Below are positions 51,204 to 58,692 of a stretch of 64,000 nucleotides of DNA, one piece after another. The notes beneath the pieces are model-generated. The model was not told the origin of the DNA and did no database searches. It saw only the letters and a list, made by a program, of their open reading frames with translations. Position numbers and translations under genes: made by a program. This stretch comes from Mycobacterium sp. NS-7484 (GTDB lineage Bacteria; Actinomycetota; Actinomycetes; Mycobacteriales; Mycobacteriaceae): assembly GCF_001953975.1 (NCBI RefSeq), contig NZ_MBEJ01000077.1:1-64000 (forward strand), in the 5' to 3' direction. Position 1 is the first letter of the stretch, and every line of letters starts with the position of its first letter.

Positions 51204-51932
51204 CTAACTAGAACACGTTTCACTCTCGGGTGCCGGGTCGGCGAACGGACTCCGGTAGACATAGCGACTGGTCGGCACGGTGTCGATGTTTGTGCTCGCG
51301 CCGAAGGCGTCGGTGCTGGCCACCATCCGGCGCATGCGATCGGCCAGATCGTCGTCTGCGGCGCCGAAGAACGCGTGCAGATCCGACACCGCCGCCAGTG
51401 GGAACAGCTCCTCCACGATGCCGTCGATCGCAGGAGCATCCGCGGTGAGCGCGCGCACCACGGTGTTCTGGGTGTAGCCGAACGTGTCCTGGGTTTCGAT
51501 GGCCACCGACGTGTGGTCGCGGTGCCAGCGGTGCAGCCAGGTCGCCTCGTCGAGTTCGGCCGGCCGGCGAAGCAGCGCGATGTTGGCCAGCCCATCGGTA
51601 CGCTCACCCGGCGCCGTCGGCGCAGGCGTCATGGGCACCGATTCGGTGACCAGGTAGGCCGCGATCGAATCGCACTCGGCAGCAAGAAGTTTCAATGCAC
51701 TCTCGACGGGTTCGGCGTAGTACTGCCGGACCCACATGCTGACCACCGCCATCACCGGCGGGTCCAGCGTCGTCAACGTCATCAAGGAGTCACGCACCGC
51801 GTCATCACGCACATTGAGCGTCAACCCCGGCAGCCCGAGAGCCAGCAGATGATCGCAGACCCGGGTTCGCAATCGGTCACACCACTGCTCATCCGACTGC
51901 TCGGCGCGCAACAGAACGATGACTTTCTCCAC
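51204..51932 (-). CDS. EthD-like dimeric alpha/beta barrel protein
   Basis: A 242-aa protein with two ferredoxin-like halves. EATWLHRWHRDHTSVAIETQDTFGYTQNTVV in the second half is EthD-like. Function is unknown; relatives accompany P450 or polyketide pathways. GTG at 51932 gives VEKVIVLLR, the expected first strand. The last 14 codons or so contain the KstR operator of the next gene on the same strand. Confidence 0.75.
   Translation of the reverse strand: MEKVIVLLRAEQSDEQWCDRLRTRVCDHLLALGLPGLTLNVRDDAVRDSLMTLTTLDPPVMAVVSMWVRQYYAEPVESALKLLAAECDSIAAYLVTESVPMTPAPTAPGERTDGLANIALLRRPAELDEATWLHRWHRDHTSVAIETQDTFGYTQNTVVRALTADAPAIDGIVEELFPLAAVSDLHAFFGAADDDLADRMRRMVASTDAFGASTNIDTVPTSRYVYRSPFADPAPESETCSS
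51209..51222 (-). promoter_or_regulatory. KstR-type operator before isomerase gene
   Basis: TAGAACACGTTTCA, a full match to TNNAACNNGTTNNA and identical to the box at 23099. It lies 43 bp upstream of the TTG start and within the coding 3' end of the EthD-like gene. Confidence 0.78.
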
Positions 51933-52016
51933 GTGGCAGAACCTACCGCCGCCTCGATCTGCGCCACGCGCGGGCGGATGTGCCGCCGCAGCCATGAGGC
52001 GAGTGAGAATGGTTGG

Positions 52017-54044
52017 GTGCACACGGGTGGACAGGCAGCCGACGCACTCCGGCTGAGTACCCCCGACGCCGGTGCGGTGGTCCGCAGCCTGATCGGTGTC
52101 TTGGCGGTTACTGCCGTCGCGCTGGCCGCTGGGTCCGGGGCGACGGCGATGTGGACGCTCGGCGGCGCCATCATCGCCAGTGCGATCGCGCTGCAGCGCA
52201 GTCCCGGTGGCCGGGTTCCCCTGGTGATGGCCGGCTCCGTCGAATTGGCCATCGCGGTGCTGCTCGGTTCCCTCTTCGGGGGCCACAGTGTGGTGTTCAT
52301 CGTGATCGTGGCGCTCTGGTGCTTTGCCGCGGGCATGCAGTGGTCACTCGGCGCCAACGCCGGGCTGGTGGCCTCGGCCGCCAGCGCGCTGCTGGTGCTC
52401 GCCCCGCCGGCCCCGGTCAACCTGGCCCAGTCCGTATTGGCGCCCGCCCTGGTGATCGTCGCCGGCGTGGTGCAGGCCGTGCTGATCGCCGTCTGGCCAC
52501 CGCGGCGTTGGCGCGTCCAGCGCGAGGGACTGACCCGGGCATACCACTCGTTGGCCGGCGACGCCCGCAACGTCGCCGCCGACTGCACCGCGACCGTCGA
52601 CGATGCCCCGCTCACCTGGTTGCGGGAGGTCTTCGCCGACAGTCAGGTCAGCCAGCGACCCCGTGCCTACCACGGCGGATACCGGCTCCCGGAGCGCATC
52701 GCGGGCACCCTGGCCTCGTTGCGCTCCACCGCCGATCGGGACAACTCGACCGACGGCGGACAGACATCGGCGGCCGAGGCGGGGTTACCACAGTTGCTCA
52801 CCGCCGCGGCGGTGCTGCTCGACGCGATCGCCGACCACGGCCACACCGCCCGCCGGGACGCCGAGCACGCACTGGTTCGGGTCCGCACCGCGGCCGCCGC
52901 CGTGACCGGACCCGAAGCGGCGCTGGCGCAACGTCTGTGCGAACAGTTGCGCGAGGCCGCGGTGCTGCGGTTCGGCCAGTTGCACCGGCCCGATCTGATC
53001 GGCTCCCTGGCCTCGGCGCCCGCGGTGGTCCGCTCGCATCTGAGCTGGACCTCGCCGATCCTGCGGCACGCGATCCGGTTGTCGGTGACGACCGCGCTGG
53101 CCGTGGCGGCTGCCCGCTACGGCGGTCTCGAACACGGCTACTGGATGCCGCTGGCCGTGGTCGTGGTGCTGCGGCCCGAGACCGCGCACACCTACACCCG
53201 CTGCGCCGGGCGGATCGCCGGCCTGGCGGTCGGGATCGTCGTCGCCTCGGTGCTCACCCTGCTGTGGCAGCCGGGCCCGATCGCCTCGACCGTCTGCGCC
53301 GTGATGTTCGTCGGGATCGCCTATGCGGTATCTCAATTCGGCTACCTCGCCGTAGGCGCGACGGTGGGTGCGATCGTGATCTTCACCGTCGGCGCCGGCG
53401 CCACGGCGCCCTGGGCGGGTCACACCGACCGGCTATTCGCGGTGATGATCGGCGGCGCCTTCGCGGTGATGGCCCATGTGGCGCTGCCCGACCACGCCCT
53501 GATCCGGCTGCGCCAGCGCGCCGGTGAATTGCTGATGACCGAGATCGACTATGCCGCACTGGTGATCAAGGCATTCGTGCACGAGATCGACCACCCCGCC
53601 GAGGTCCTGTCGGCGGCCTGGCAACGGGCGTTCCGCGCGCGGGCCGCCTTCGAAGCCGCGTGGGGCGCCACCAGCCTGGACCCGCCGATCCTGCGGCGCT
53701 GGCTGCGGTCCTACCGCACCGCGCTCAACTCGGTGACCAGCGCCTGCACCACCTTGGAGAACAGCCTGCCGACCCACCCGTCGTCGGCGCTACACGGCGA
53801 GTTCGTCGCTGCGGTGGACGATTACGTCGAGGCCCTGCGCGGGGCACCACCAAGCCCTGCGGTGCCGTGGAGCCTGGACACCGCCGAGCTGTCGACCGCG
53901 CTGCGGCGGGTGCACAACGTGGCCTCGACGCTGTCCGCCGACAACGGCGCGGCGCGCATCCTGATCGGCGAGCTCGCCACGATCACCCGCAGCCTCGAAG
54001 AGATCGCGATCGACCGGGTGGCTCCGGCCGGTGAATCCCGTTAG
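52017..54044 (+). CDS. FUSC family inner-membrane protein
   Basis: A 675-aa protein with two blocks of about six membrane helices (residues 20-160 and 355-500) separated by cytoplasmic helical domains, the layout of FUSC/aromatic-acid exporter proteins. HGYWMPLAVVVVLRPETAHTYTRCAGRIAGL is the typical FUSC motif. Related E. coli AaeB exports hydroxybenzoates. The GTG at 52017 follows a GAGAAT hexamer at 6 nt; a huge frame further upstream is antisense to other genes. The stop overlaps the thioesterase stop by 4 bp. Confidence 0.86.
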   Translation: MHTGGQAADALRLSTPDAGAVVRSLIGVLAVTAVALAAGSGATAMWTLGGAIIASAIALQRSPGGRVPLVMAGSVELAIAVLLGSLFGGHSVVFIVIVALWCFAAGMQWSLGANAGLVASAASALLVLAPPAPVNLAQSVLAPALVIVAGVVQAVLIAVWPPRRWRVQREGLTRAYHSLAGDARNVAADCTATVDDAPLTWLREVFADSQVSQRPRAYHGGYRLPERIAGTLASLRSTADRDNSTDGGQTSAAEAGLPQLLTAAAVLLDAIADHGHTARRDAEHALVRVRTAAAAVTGPEAALAQRLCEQLREAAVLRFGQLHRPDLIGSLASAPAVVRSHLSWTSPILRHAIRLSVTTALAVAAARYGGLEHGYWMPLAVVVVLRPETAHTYTRCAGRIAGLAVGIVVASVLTLLWQPGPIASTVCAVMFVGIAYAVSQFGYLAVGATVGAIVIFTVGAGATAPWAGHTDRLFAVMIGGAFAVMAHVALPDHALIRLRQRAGELLMTEIDYAALVIKAFVHEIDHPAEVLSAAWQRAFRARAAFEAAWGATSLDPPILRRWLRSYRTALNSVTSACTTLENSLPTHPSSALHGEFVAAVDDYVEALRGAPPSPAVPWSLDTAELSTALRRVHNVASTLSADNGAARILIGELATITRSLEEIAIDRVAPAGESR

Positions 54045-54676
54045 TCCAGTCCGCGCGCCCACTTCGGCAGGATGAAGACTCCCTCGGCCTCGGCGGTGAT
54101 GCCGTGGGCATCTGAAACATGGCCGGAGGCAAACGCTTTGATCCCGTCGGTCCGGGTGATCCGGCCCTCGGCGTGCAAATCGCCCAGTGGGGTGGCCCGC
54201 AGATAACGAATGGTCAGGGTGCCGGTGAACCGGGGCCGGTCGGAGTCGCTGGCGGCCACCTCCCCCAGCACGTGGTCGAGCACCATGGCGACCATGCCGC
54301 CGTGGACATGCCCGGGCGGTCCTTCGTAGGCCGCGCCGAGGTGAAAGTCCGTCCGCACCCCGCCGTCGGGATCCTTGACGATCAGCAACGGCGGCGCCAT
54401 CGGATTCCGGATGCCGATCGCCGGGTTGCCCCACGGCATCCGGTCGCCGTCGGAGGTGTAGCGGACCCCGAACGACCCGTCGATCTGTGCGGCCCGCAAC
54501 CGCGCCGTGGCAGCGTCGATCTGGGCCCGCACCGCGGCGACCTCGTCGGCGTCGACCTCGGAGCGGATGGTGGCGTCGATCAGCGCGCGCACCGATCCGG
54601 CCAACGGCTCCCATACCGTCCGCAGACGCTGAACATCCGCGGAGGTGAGCCCCTCGACATGGGTGTAACCCGGCAT
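54041..54676 (-). CDS. PaaI-like hot-dog thioesterase
   Basis: A 211-aa acyl-CoA thioesterase-like protein. The 4HBT/PaaI core (about 110-205) has GPPGHVHGGMVAMVLDHVLG with the expected His-Gly-Gly and Asp. An N-terminal helical extension of about 80 residues (VRALIDATIRSEVDADEVAA) is common in mycobacterial versions. Divergent from the TPR gene. Substrate unknown. Confidence 0.87.
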   Translation of the reverse strand: MPGYTHVEGLTSADVQRLRTVWEPLAGSVRALIDATIRSEVDADEVAAVRAQIDAATARLRAAQIDGSFGVRYTSDGDRMPWGNPAIGIRNPMAPPLLIVKDPDGGVRTDFHLGAAYEGPPGHVHGGMVAMVLDHVLGEVAASDSDRPRFTGTLTIRYLRATPLGDLHAEGRITRTDGIKAFASGHVSDAHGITAEAEGVFILPKWARGLD

Positions 54677-54735
54677 GCCAGCACTAGACCACGTTCGCCT
54701 CGCCGGTGTCGAGTCGTCCGCGTACCGTCACCAAG

Positions 54736-56427
54736 GTGACGGATCCTGCCCAGACAGAGCCCTATTATCGGCTCGGGTCCTATCACCGGCCGACGGATAC
54801 CCCGTCACGGCCGGCGCAGGTGTGGTTCGACCGCGGCATGGTGTGGTCGTATGCGTTCAACCATGAAGAGGCCGTCCGGTGCTTCGACCGCGCGCTGGCC
54901 CTCGACCCGGATTTCGCGCTCGCTCGCTGGGGTATCGCCTACGCGGTCGGCCCCAATTACAACAAGGCGTGGGAGTCCTTCGACCCGACCGACCTGAGCA
55001 CCTCGCTCGCGCGGGCCCGGACCGAACTCGAGCGAGCCGCGACAGGCCGTGCCAGCGAGGTGGAACGCGGCCTGATGTCCGCGCTGCACAAGCGATTTCC
55101 GAGTGCCGACCCCGAGGACACAGTGACCCTGTCCACTGGCCACAGCGCGTACGCCGACGCGATGGTGGCGCTGGCCCGGCGTCATCCCGAGGACGTCGAC
55201 GTGCAGGCACTGGCCGCCGATGCGCTGCTCAACGTGACGGCGTGGGCCCTGTGGGACGGCCGCACCGGTGAGCCGGCGCCGGGATCCCGTGTGCTGGAGG
55301 CGAAACGCATTCTCGATGCGGCCCTGGCCACCGCGGCCGGCCGGCAACACCCCGGCATTCTGCACCTCTATATCCACGCCATGGAGATGTCGACGACGCC
55401 GCAGGCAGCCCTTCCGGCCGCCGATCTGCTGCGCGGGCTGGTGCCCGACGCCGGGCACTTGGAGCACATGGCCAGCCACATCGACGTCCTGTGCGGCGAT
55501 TACCGCAGCTCGGTGACGGCCAATCTGGCTGCGGTGCAAGCGGACCGGAAGTTCGTCGCCCGCGAGGGAGGACTGAACTTCTACTCGCTCTACCGGGCGC
55601 ACGACCTGCATTTCGTGGTCTACTCGGCGATGTTCGAGGGCAGTTCGCAGATCGCGCTCGACGCGGCCGACGAATTGGCCGCCCAGCTCACCCCTGAGTT
55701 GCTCGCCGTTCCGTCCCCACCGATGGCGGACTGGCTCGAGGCATTCGTGCCACTGCGGGTGCACGTCCTGGTGCGGTTCGGCCGGTGGGACGACCTGATC
55801 GCCGAGCCGTTGCCCACCGATCCGGATCTGTACTGCACCACCACCGCGACGATCCACTACGGCCGCGGCGTCGCCTATGCGGCCACCGGACAGACCGAAC
55901 GGGCCCACACCGAGCTCGCGGAGTTCCTCGCCGCCTACCGGCGTATCCCCGCCACGCGCTACCTGTTCAACAACACCAGCCGCGACATCCTGGCCATCGC
56001 CGAGCAGATGCTGCGCGGCGAGATCGCCTACCGGGAAGGCGATCATCAGGGCGGCTTCGCCCATCTGCGCCGCGCGATCGAACTCGACGACGCGCTGCCC
56101 TACGACGAACCGTGGGGATGGATGCAGCCCACCCGGCACGCGTACGGCGCGCTACTGCTCGAACAGGGCCAGGTCGAACAGGCAGCGCGGGTGTACGCCG
56201 CCGATCTGGGTCTGGACCCCACGCTGAGCCGGTCCAGCCAGCATCCCAACAACGTGTGGAGCCTGCACGGCTACCACGAGTGCCTTCGTCGGCTGGGCCG
56301 CGACGCCGAGGCCCTCATCATCGGCAGGCAGCTCGAGGTGGCGCTGGCCCGGGCCGATGTCGCCGTGCGGGCCTCCTGCGCCTGCCGTCTGGAGGTCGTT
56401 CATCCGTGTTGCGACGACCGATCCTGA
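54736..56427 (+). CDS. Tetratricopeptide-repeat protein
   Basis: A 563-aa soluble protein of TPR-like helix pairs (AFNHEEAVRCFDRALALDPDFALARWGIAYAV-type units at the N and C termini). The middle has HPGILHLYIHAMEMS and GHLEHMASHIDVLCGDY, conserved in this family of unknown function. The last 20 residues are Cys-rich (ASCACRLEVVHPCC). GTG at 54736 lies 7 nt after TACCGT and may be leaderless; GTG at 54706 is an alternative. Confidence 0.83.
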   Translation: MTDPAQTEPYYRLGSYHRPTDTPSRPAQVWFDRGMVWSYAFNHEEAVRCFDRALALDPDFALARWGIAYAVGPNYNKAWESFDPTDLSTSLARARTELERAATGRASEVERGLMSALHKRFPSADPEDTVTLSTGHSAYADAMVALARRHPEDVDVQALAADALLNVTAWALWDGRTGEPAPGSRVLEAKRILDAALATAAGRQHPGILHLYIHAMEMSTTPQAALPAADLLRGLVPDAGHLEHMASHIDVLCGDYRSSVTANLAAVQADRKFVAREGGLNFYSLYRAHDLHFVVYSAMFEGSSQIALDAADELAAQLTPELLAVPSPPMADWLEAFVPLRVHVLVRFGRWDDLIAEPLPTDPDLYCTTTATIHYGRGVAYAATGQTERAHTELAEFLAAYRRIPATRYLFNNTSRDILAIAEQMLRGEIAYREGDHQGGFAHLRRAIELDDALPYDEPWGWMQPTRHAYGALLLEQGQVEQAARVYAADLGLDPTLSRSSQHPNNVWSLHGYHECLRRLGRDAEALIIGRQLEVALARADVAVRASCACRLEVVHPCCDDRS

Positions 56428-56453
56428 GCAGGCCGGCGCGTAAACTCGGCCGA

Positions 56454-56933
56454 GTGGCCATCAGCGAGAACGACCTCGGTCAGTTGCGCAAATGTGTCGA
56501 GTTGGCCCGTGAAGCACTCGACGACGGTGACGAACCGTTCGGATCGATCCTGGTCGACAACGCCGGCACGACGGTGTTCGCCGACCGCAATCGGGTCAAG
56601 GACGGCGACGCCACCCAGCATCCCGAATTCGCCATCGCCCGTTGGGCCGCGGCACACATGAGCCCCGGCGAGCGCGCCGGCGCCACGGTGTACACCTCCG
56701 GTGAGCACTGTCCGATGTGCTCGGCCGCACATGCCTGGGTGGGTTTGGGCCGCATCGTCTACGCCACGTCCTCGGCCCAGTTGAGCCGGTGGTTGTCGGA
56801 ATGGAAAGTGGCGGCTGCGCCGGTCGCTGCGCTGCCGATCACGACGGTGGCTCCCGGCATCGAAGTGGACGGGCCGGCCGACGAACTCGTCGCACCGATG
56901 AAGGACCTCTACGCGGCGAAGTTCCGTGTCTGA
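56454..56933 (+). CDS. Zinc-dependent nucleoside/guanine deaminase-like protein
   Basis: A 159-aa cytidine-deaminase superfamily protein. Zinc and catalytic residues are His56-x-Glu58 (THHPE-type QHPEFA) and Cys86-x2-Cys89 (HCPMCSAAH). Closest to nucleobase deaminases of the TadA/guanine deaminase branch, but too divergent to be the tRNA enzyme. GTG lies 7 nt after TAAACT. The next gene starts 8 bp before its stop. Confidence 0.87.
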   Translation: MAISENDLGQLRKCVELAREALDDGDEPFGSILVDNAGTTVFADRNRVKDGDATQHPEFAIARWAAAHMSPGERAGATVYTSGEHCPMCSAAHAWVGLGRIVYATSSAQLSRWLSEWKVAAAPVAALPITTVAPGIEVDGPADELVAPMKDLYAAKFRV

Positions 56934-58233
56934 ACCGCAGTGGGTGGCGCACGCCATCTGGTGGCACGTCTATCCACTGGGCTTCGTCGGTGCGTTTCCG
57001 GCCGAGCCGCCGCCGACATCCGACGAACACCGGCTGCGGCGGATCGTCGGCTGGCTGGATCATGCCGTGCAGCTCGGCGCCTCCGGCATTGCCCTCGGTC
57101 CGATCTTCGCGTCCCGAACCCACGGCTACGACACCACCGACCACTTCCGCATCGACCCGCGCCTTGGCGACGACGACGATTTCGACCACCTGGTGGCCGA
57201 GGCCCGCGACCGTGGTCTGCGCATCCTGCTCGACGGGGTGTTCAACCACGTGGGCACCGACTTCGCCCGCTACCGCGAAGCGCTCGACGGCGGACCGGAC
57301 CATCCGTCTTCCGCGTGGTTTCGCCGTCGCCCCAACACCTCTCGATTCGACACCTTCGAAGGCCACGACGAGCTGATCGCGTTGAACCACGACAACGCCG
57401 AGGTGGTGGATTACACCGCGGCCGTCCTCGCGCACTGGCTCGACCGCGGTGCCGACGGCTGGCGCCTCGACGCCGCCTATGCGGTGCCCGACCGGTTCTG
57501 GGCACGGGTCCTGCCGTCGGTGCGCCAGAAGTTTCCGCACGCCTGGTTCGTCGGTGAGGTGATCCACGGTGACTACACCGCGACCGTGCAGGCGTCCACG
57601 GTCGATTCGGTGACCCAGTACGAGCTCTGGAAGGCCATCTGGAGCAGCCTCAATGACGAAAACTTCCACGAACTGGACTGGGCGCTCAAGCGGCACAACG
57701 ACTTTCTGGACACGTTCGTTCCGTTGACCTTCATCGGCAACCACGACGTGACCCGGATCGCCAGCCAGCTGCAGAACCCCACACACGTCGAACATGCGCT
57801 CGCGGTGTTGCTGACCACTGGCGGGACCCCGAGCATCTACGCCGGTGACGAATCGGCCTACCGCGGCGTGAAAGAGCAGCGGCGCGGCGGTGACGATGCG
57901 GTCAGACCCGAATTCATTGCTCCCCCCGCGGATTCCGATGCCCTACGGCTGCACCGGCACCTGATCGGGCTGCGTCGTCGCCACCCGTGGCTGCACACCG
58001 CGACCACCTCACCGTTGTTGCTGACCAACTCGCACTACGTGTACCGGACCAGTGCCGGCGCCAAGTCCCTGATCGTCGCCCTCAATGTCGGCGATACGAC
58101 GTTGAGGTTGTCGTTGCCCGATCTCGGTGTGCCGTCAGGTGTCGTCATCGCCGGTTCCGGCGCGCCACCGCAGGACGAGATCGGCCAGACGGACGTCGGC
58201 CCGCACGGTTGGTTGATCATCCAGCCGCACTGA
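56926..58233 (+). CDS. GH13 alpha-amylase family enzyme
   Basis: A 435-aa alpha-glucan hydrolase. Conserved regions are DGVFNHVG (I), GWRLDAAY with nucleophile Asp182 (II), FVGEVIHG with acid/base Glu211 (III) and FIGNHDVTR with Asp274 (IV). No signal peptide, so it is intracellular and probably acts on trehalose-, glycogen- or maltose-type glucans. GTG overlaps the deaminase gene. Its 3' end overlaps the DUF1810 gene by 17 bp. Confidence 0.91.
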   Translation: MSEPQWVAHAIWWHVYPLGFVGAFPAEPPPTSDEHRLRRIVGWLDHAVQLGASGIALGPIFASRTHGYDTTDHFRIDPRLGDDDDFDHLVAEARDRGLRILLDGVFNHVGTDFARYREALDGGPDHPSSAWFRRRPNTSRFDTFEGHDELIALNHDNAEVVDYTAAVLAHWLDRGADGWRLDAAYAVPDRFWARVLPSVRQKFPHAWFVGEVIHGDYTATVQASTVDSVTQYELWKAIWSSLNDENFHELDWALKRHNDFLDTFVPLTFIGNHDVTRIASQLQNPTHVEHALAVLLTTGGTPSIYAGDESAYRGVKEQRRGGDDAVRPEFIAPPADSDALRLHRHLIGLRRRHPWLHTATTSPLLLTNSHYVYRTSAGAKSLIVALNVGDTTLRLSLPDLGVPSGVVIAGSGAPPQDEIGQTDVGPHGWLIIQPH

Positions 58234-58654
58234 GCAATTCGACGGTCAGCGGATCAGGTTCACCACCGTAGAACTTGTCCAGCACCGATTCGAAGTCGGC
58301 ACTGTCCTTGGTGACCGCGGTGAACAACGTCATCGACGACCGCACCTTGAGGTCATCGGGGTGGCCGAACACCTCCCGCGCGGTCCGCCCGTCGATCTGT
58401 GCCACCAGCCGGGCACACTCCCGCAGCCGCGGACCCAGTGTCGGGTGGGCCAGATACGCGCTCGCCTCGTCAACAGAGGCAATCCCGTAGTGATGGGCCG
58501 TGGAACTGTGGCCCAAACCGCGCAATTGCGGAAAGACGAACCAGATCCAATGGCTGCGCTTGCGGCCGTCCCGCAACTCCCCCACGACCTGTGAATACAC
58601 CCGATCTTGAGCCGTGACGAACCGGGCGAGGTCATACGGGTCATCGCCGACCAT
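58217..58654 (-). CDS. DUF1810 family protein
   Basis: A 145-aa soluble protein. DLARFVTAQDRVYSQVVGEL, the SHWIWFVFPQLRGLG block and DDLKVRSSMTLF are diagnostic of DUF1810, a widespread family without known function, sometimes called calpastatin-like. ATG at 58654 gives the usual N terminus. Divergent from the cyclase gene. Confidence 0.9.
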   Translation of the reverse strand: MVGDDPYDLARFVTAQDRVYSQVVGELRDGRKRSHWIWFVFPQLRGLGHSSTAHHYGIASVDEASAYLAHPTLGPRLRECARLVAQIDGRTAREVFGHPDDLKVRSSMTLFTAVTKDSADFESVLDKFYGGEPDPLTVELLSAAG

Positions 58655-58692
58655 GCCGCCAATATCGCATACCCGCGTTATGTTTGGTTTCA

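Noticed and set aside
50937..52016. 360-codon N-terminal extension of the FUSC frame
   Set aside because: Lies antisense to the isomerase and EthD-like genes, and the FUSC family begins near 52017.
54684..54698. TAGACCACGTTCGC pattern near the thioesterase/TPR divergence
   Set aside because: Has ACC in place of AAC and lacks the final A, so it fails the KstR consensus.
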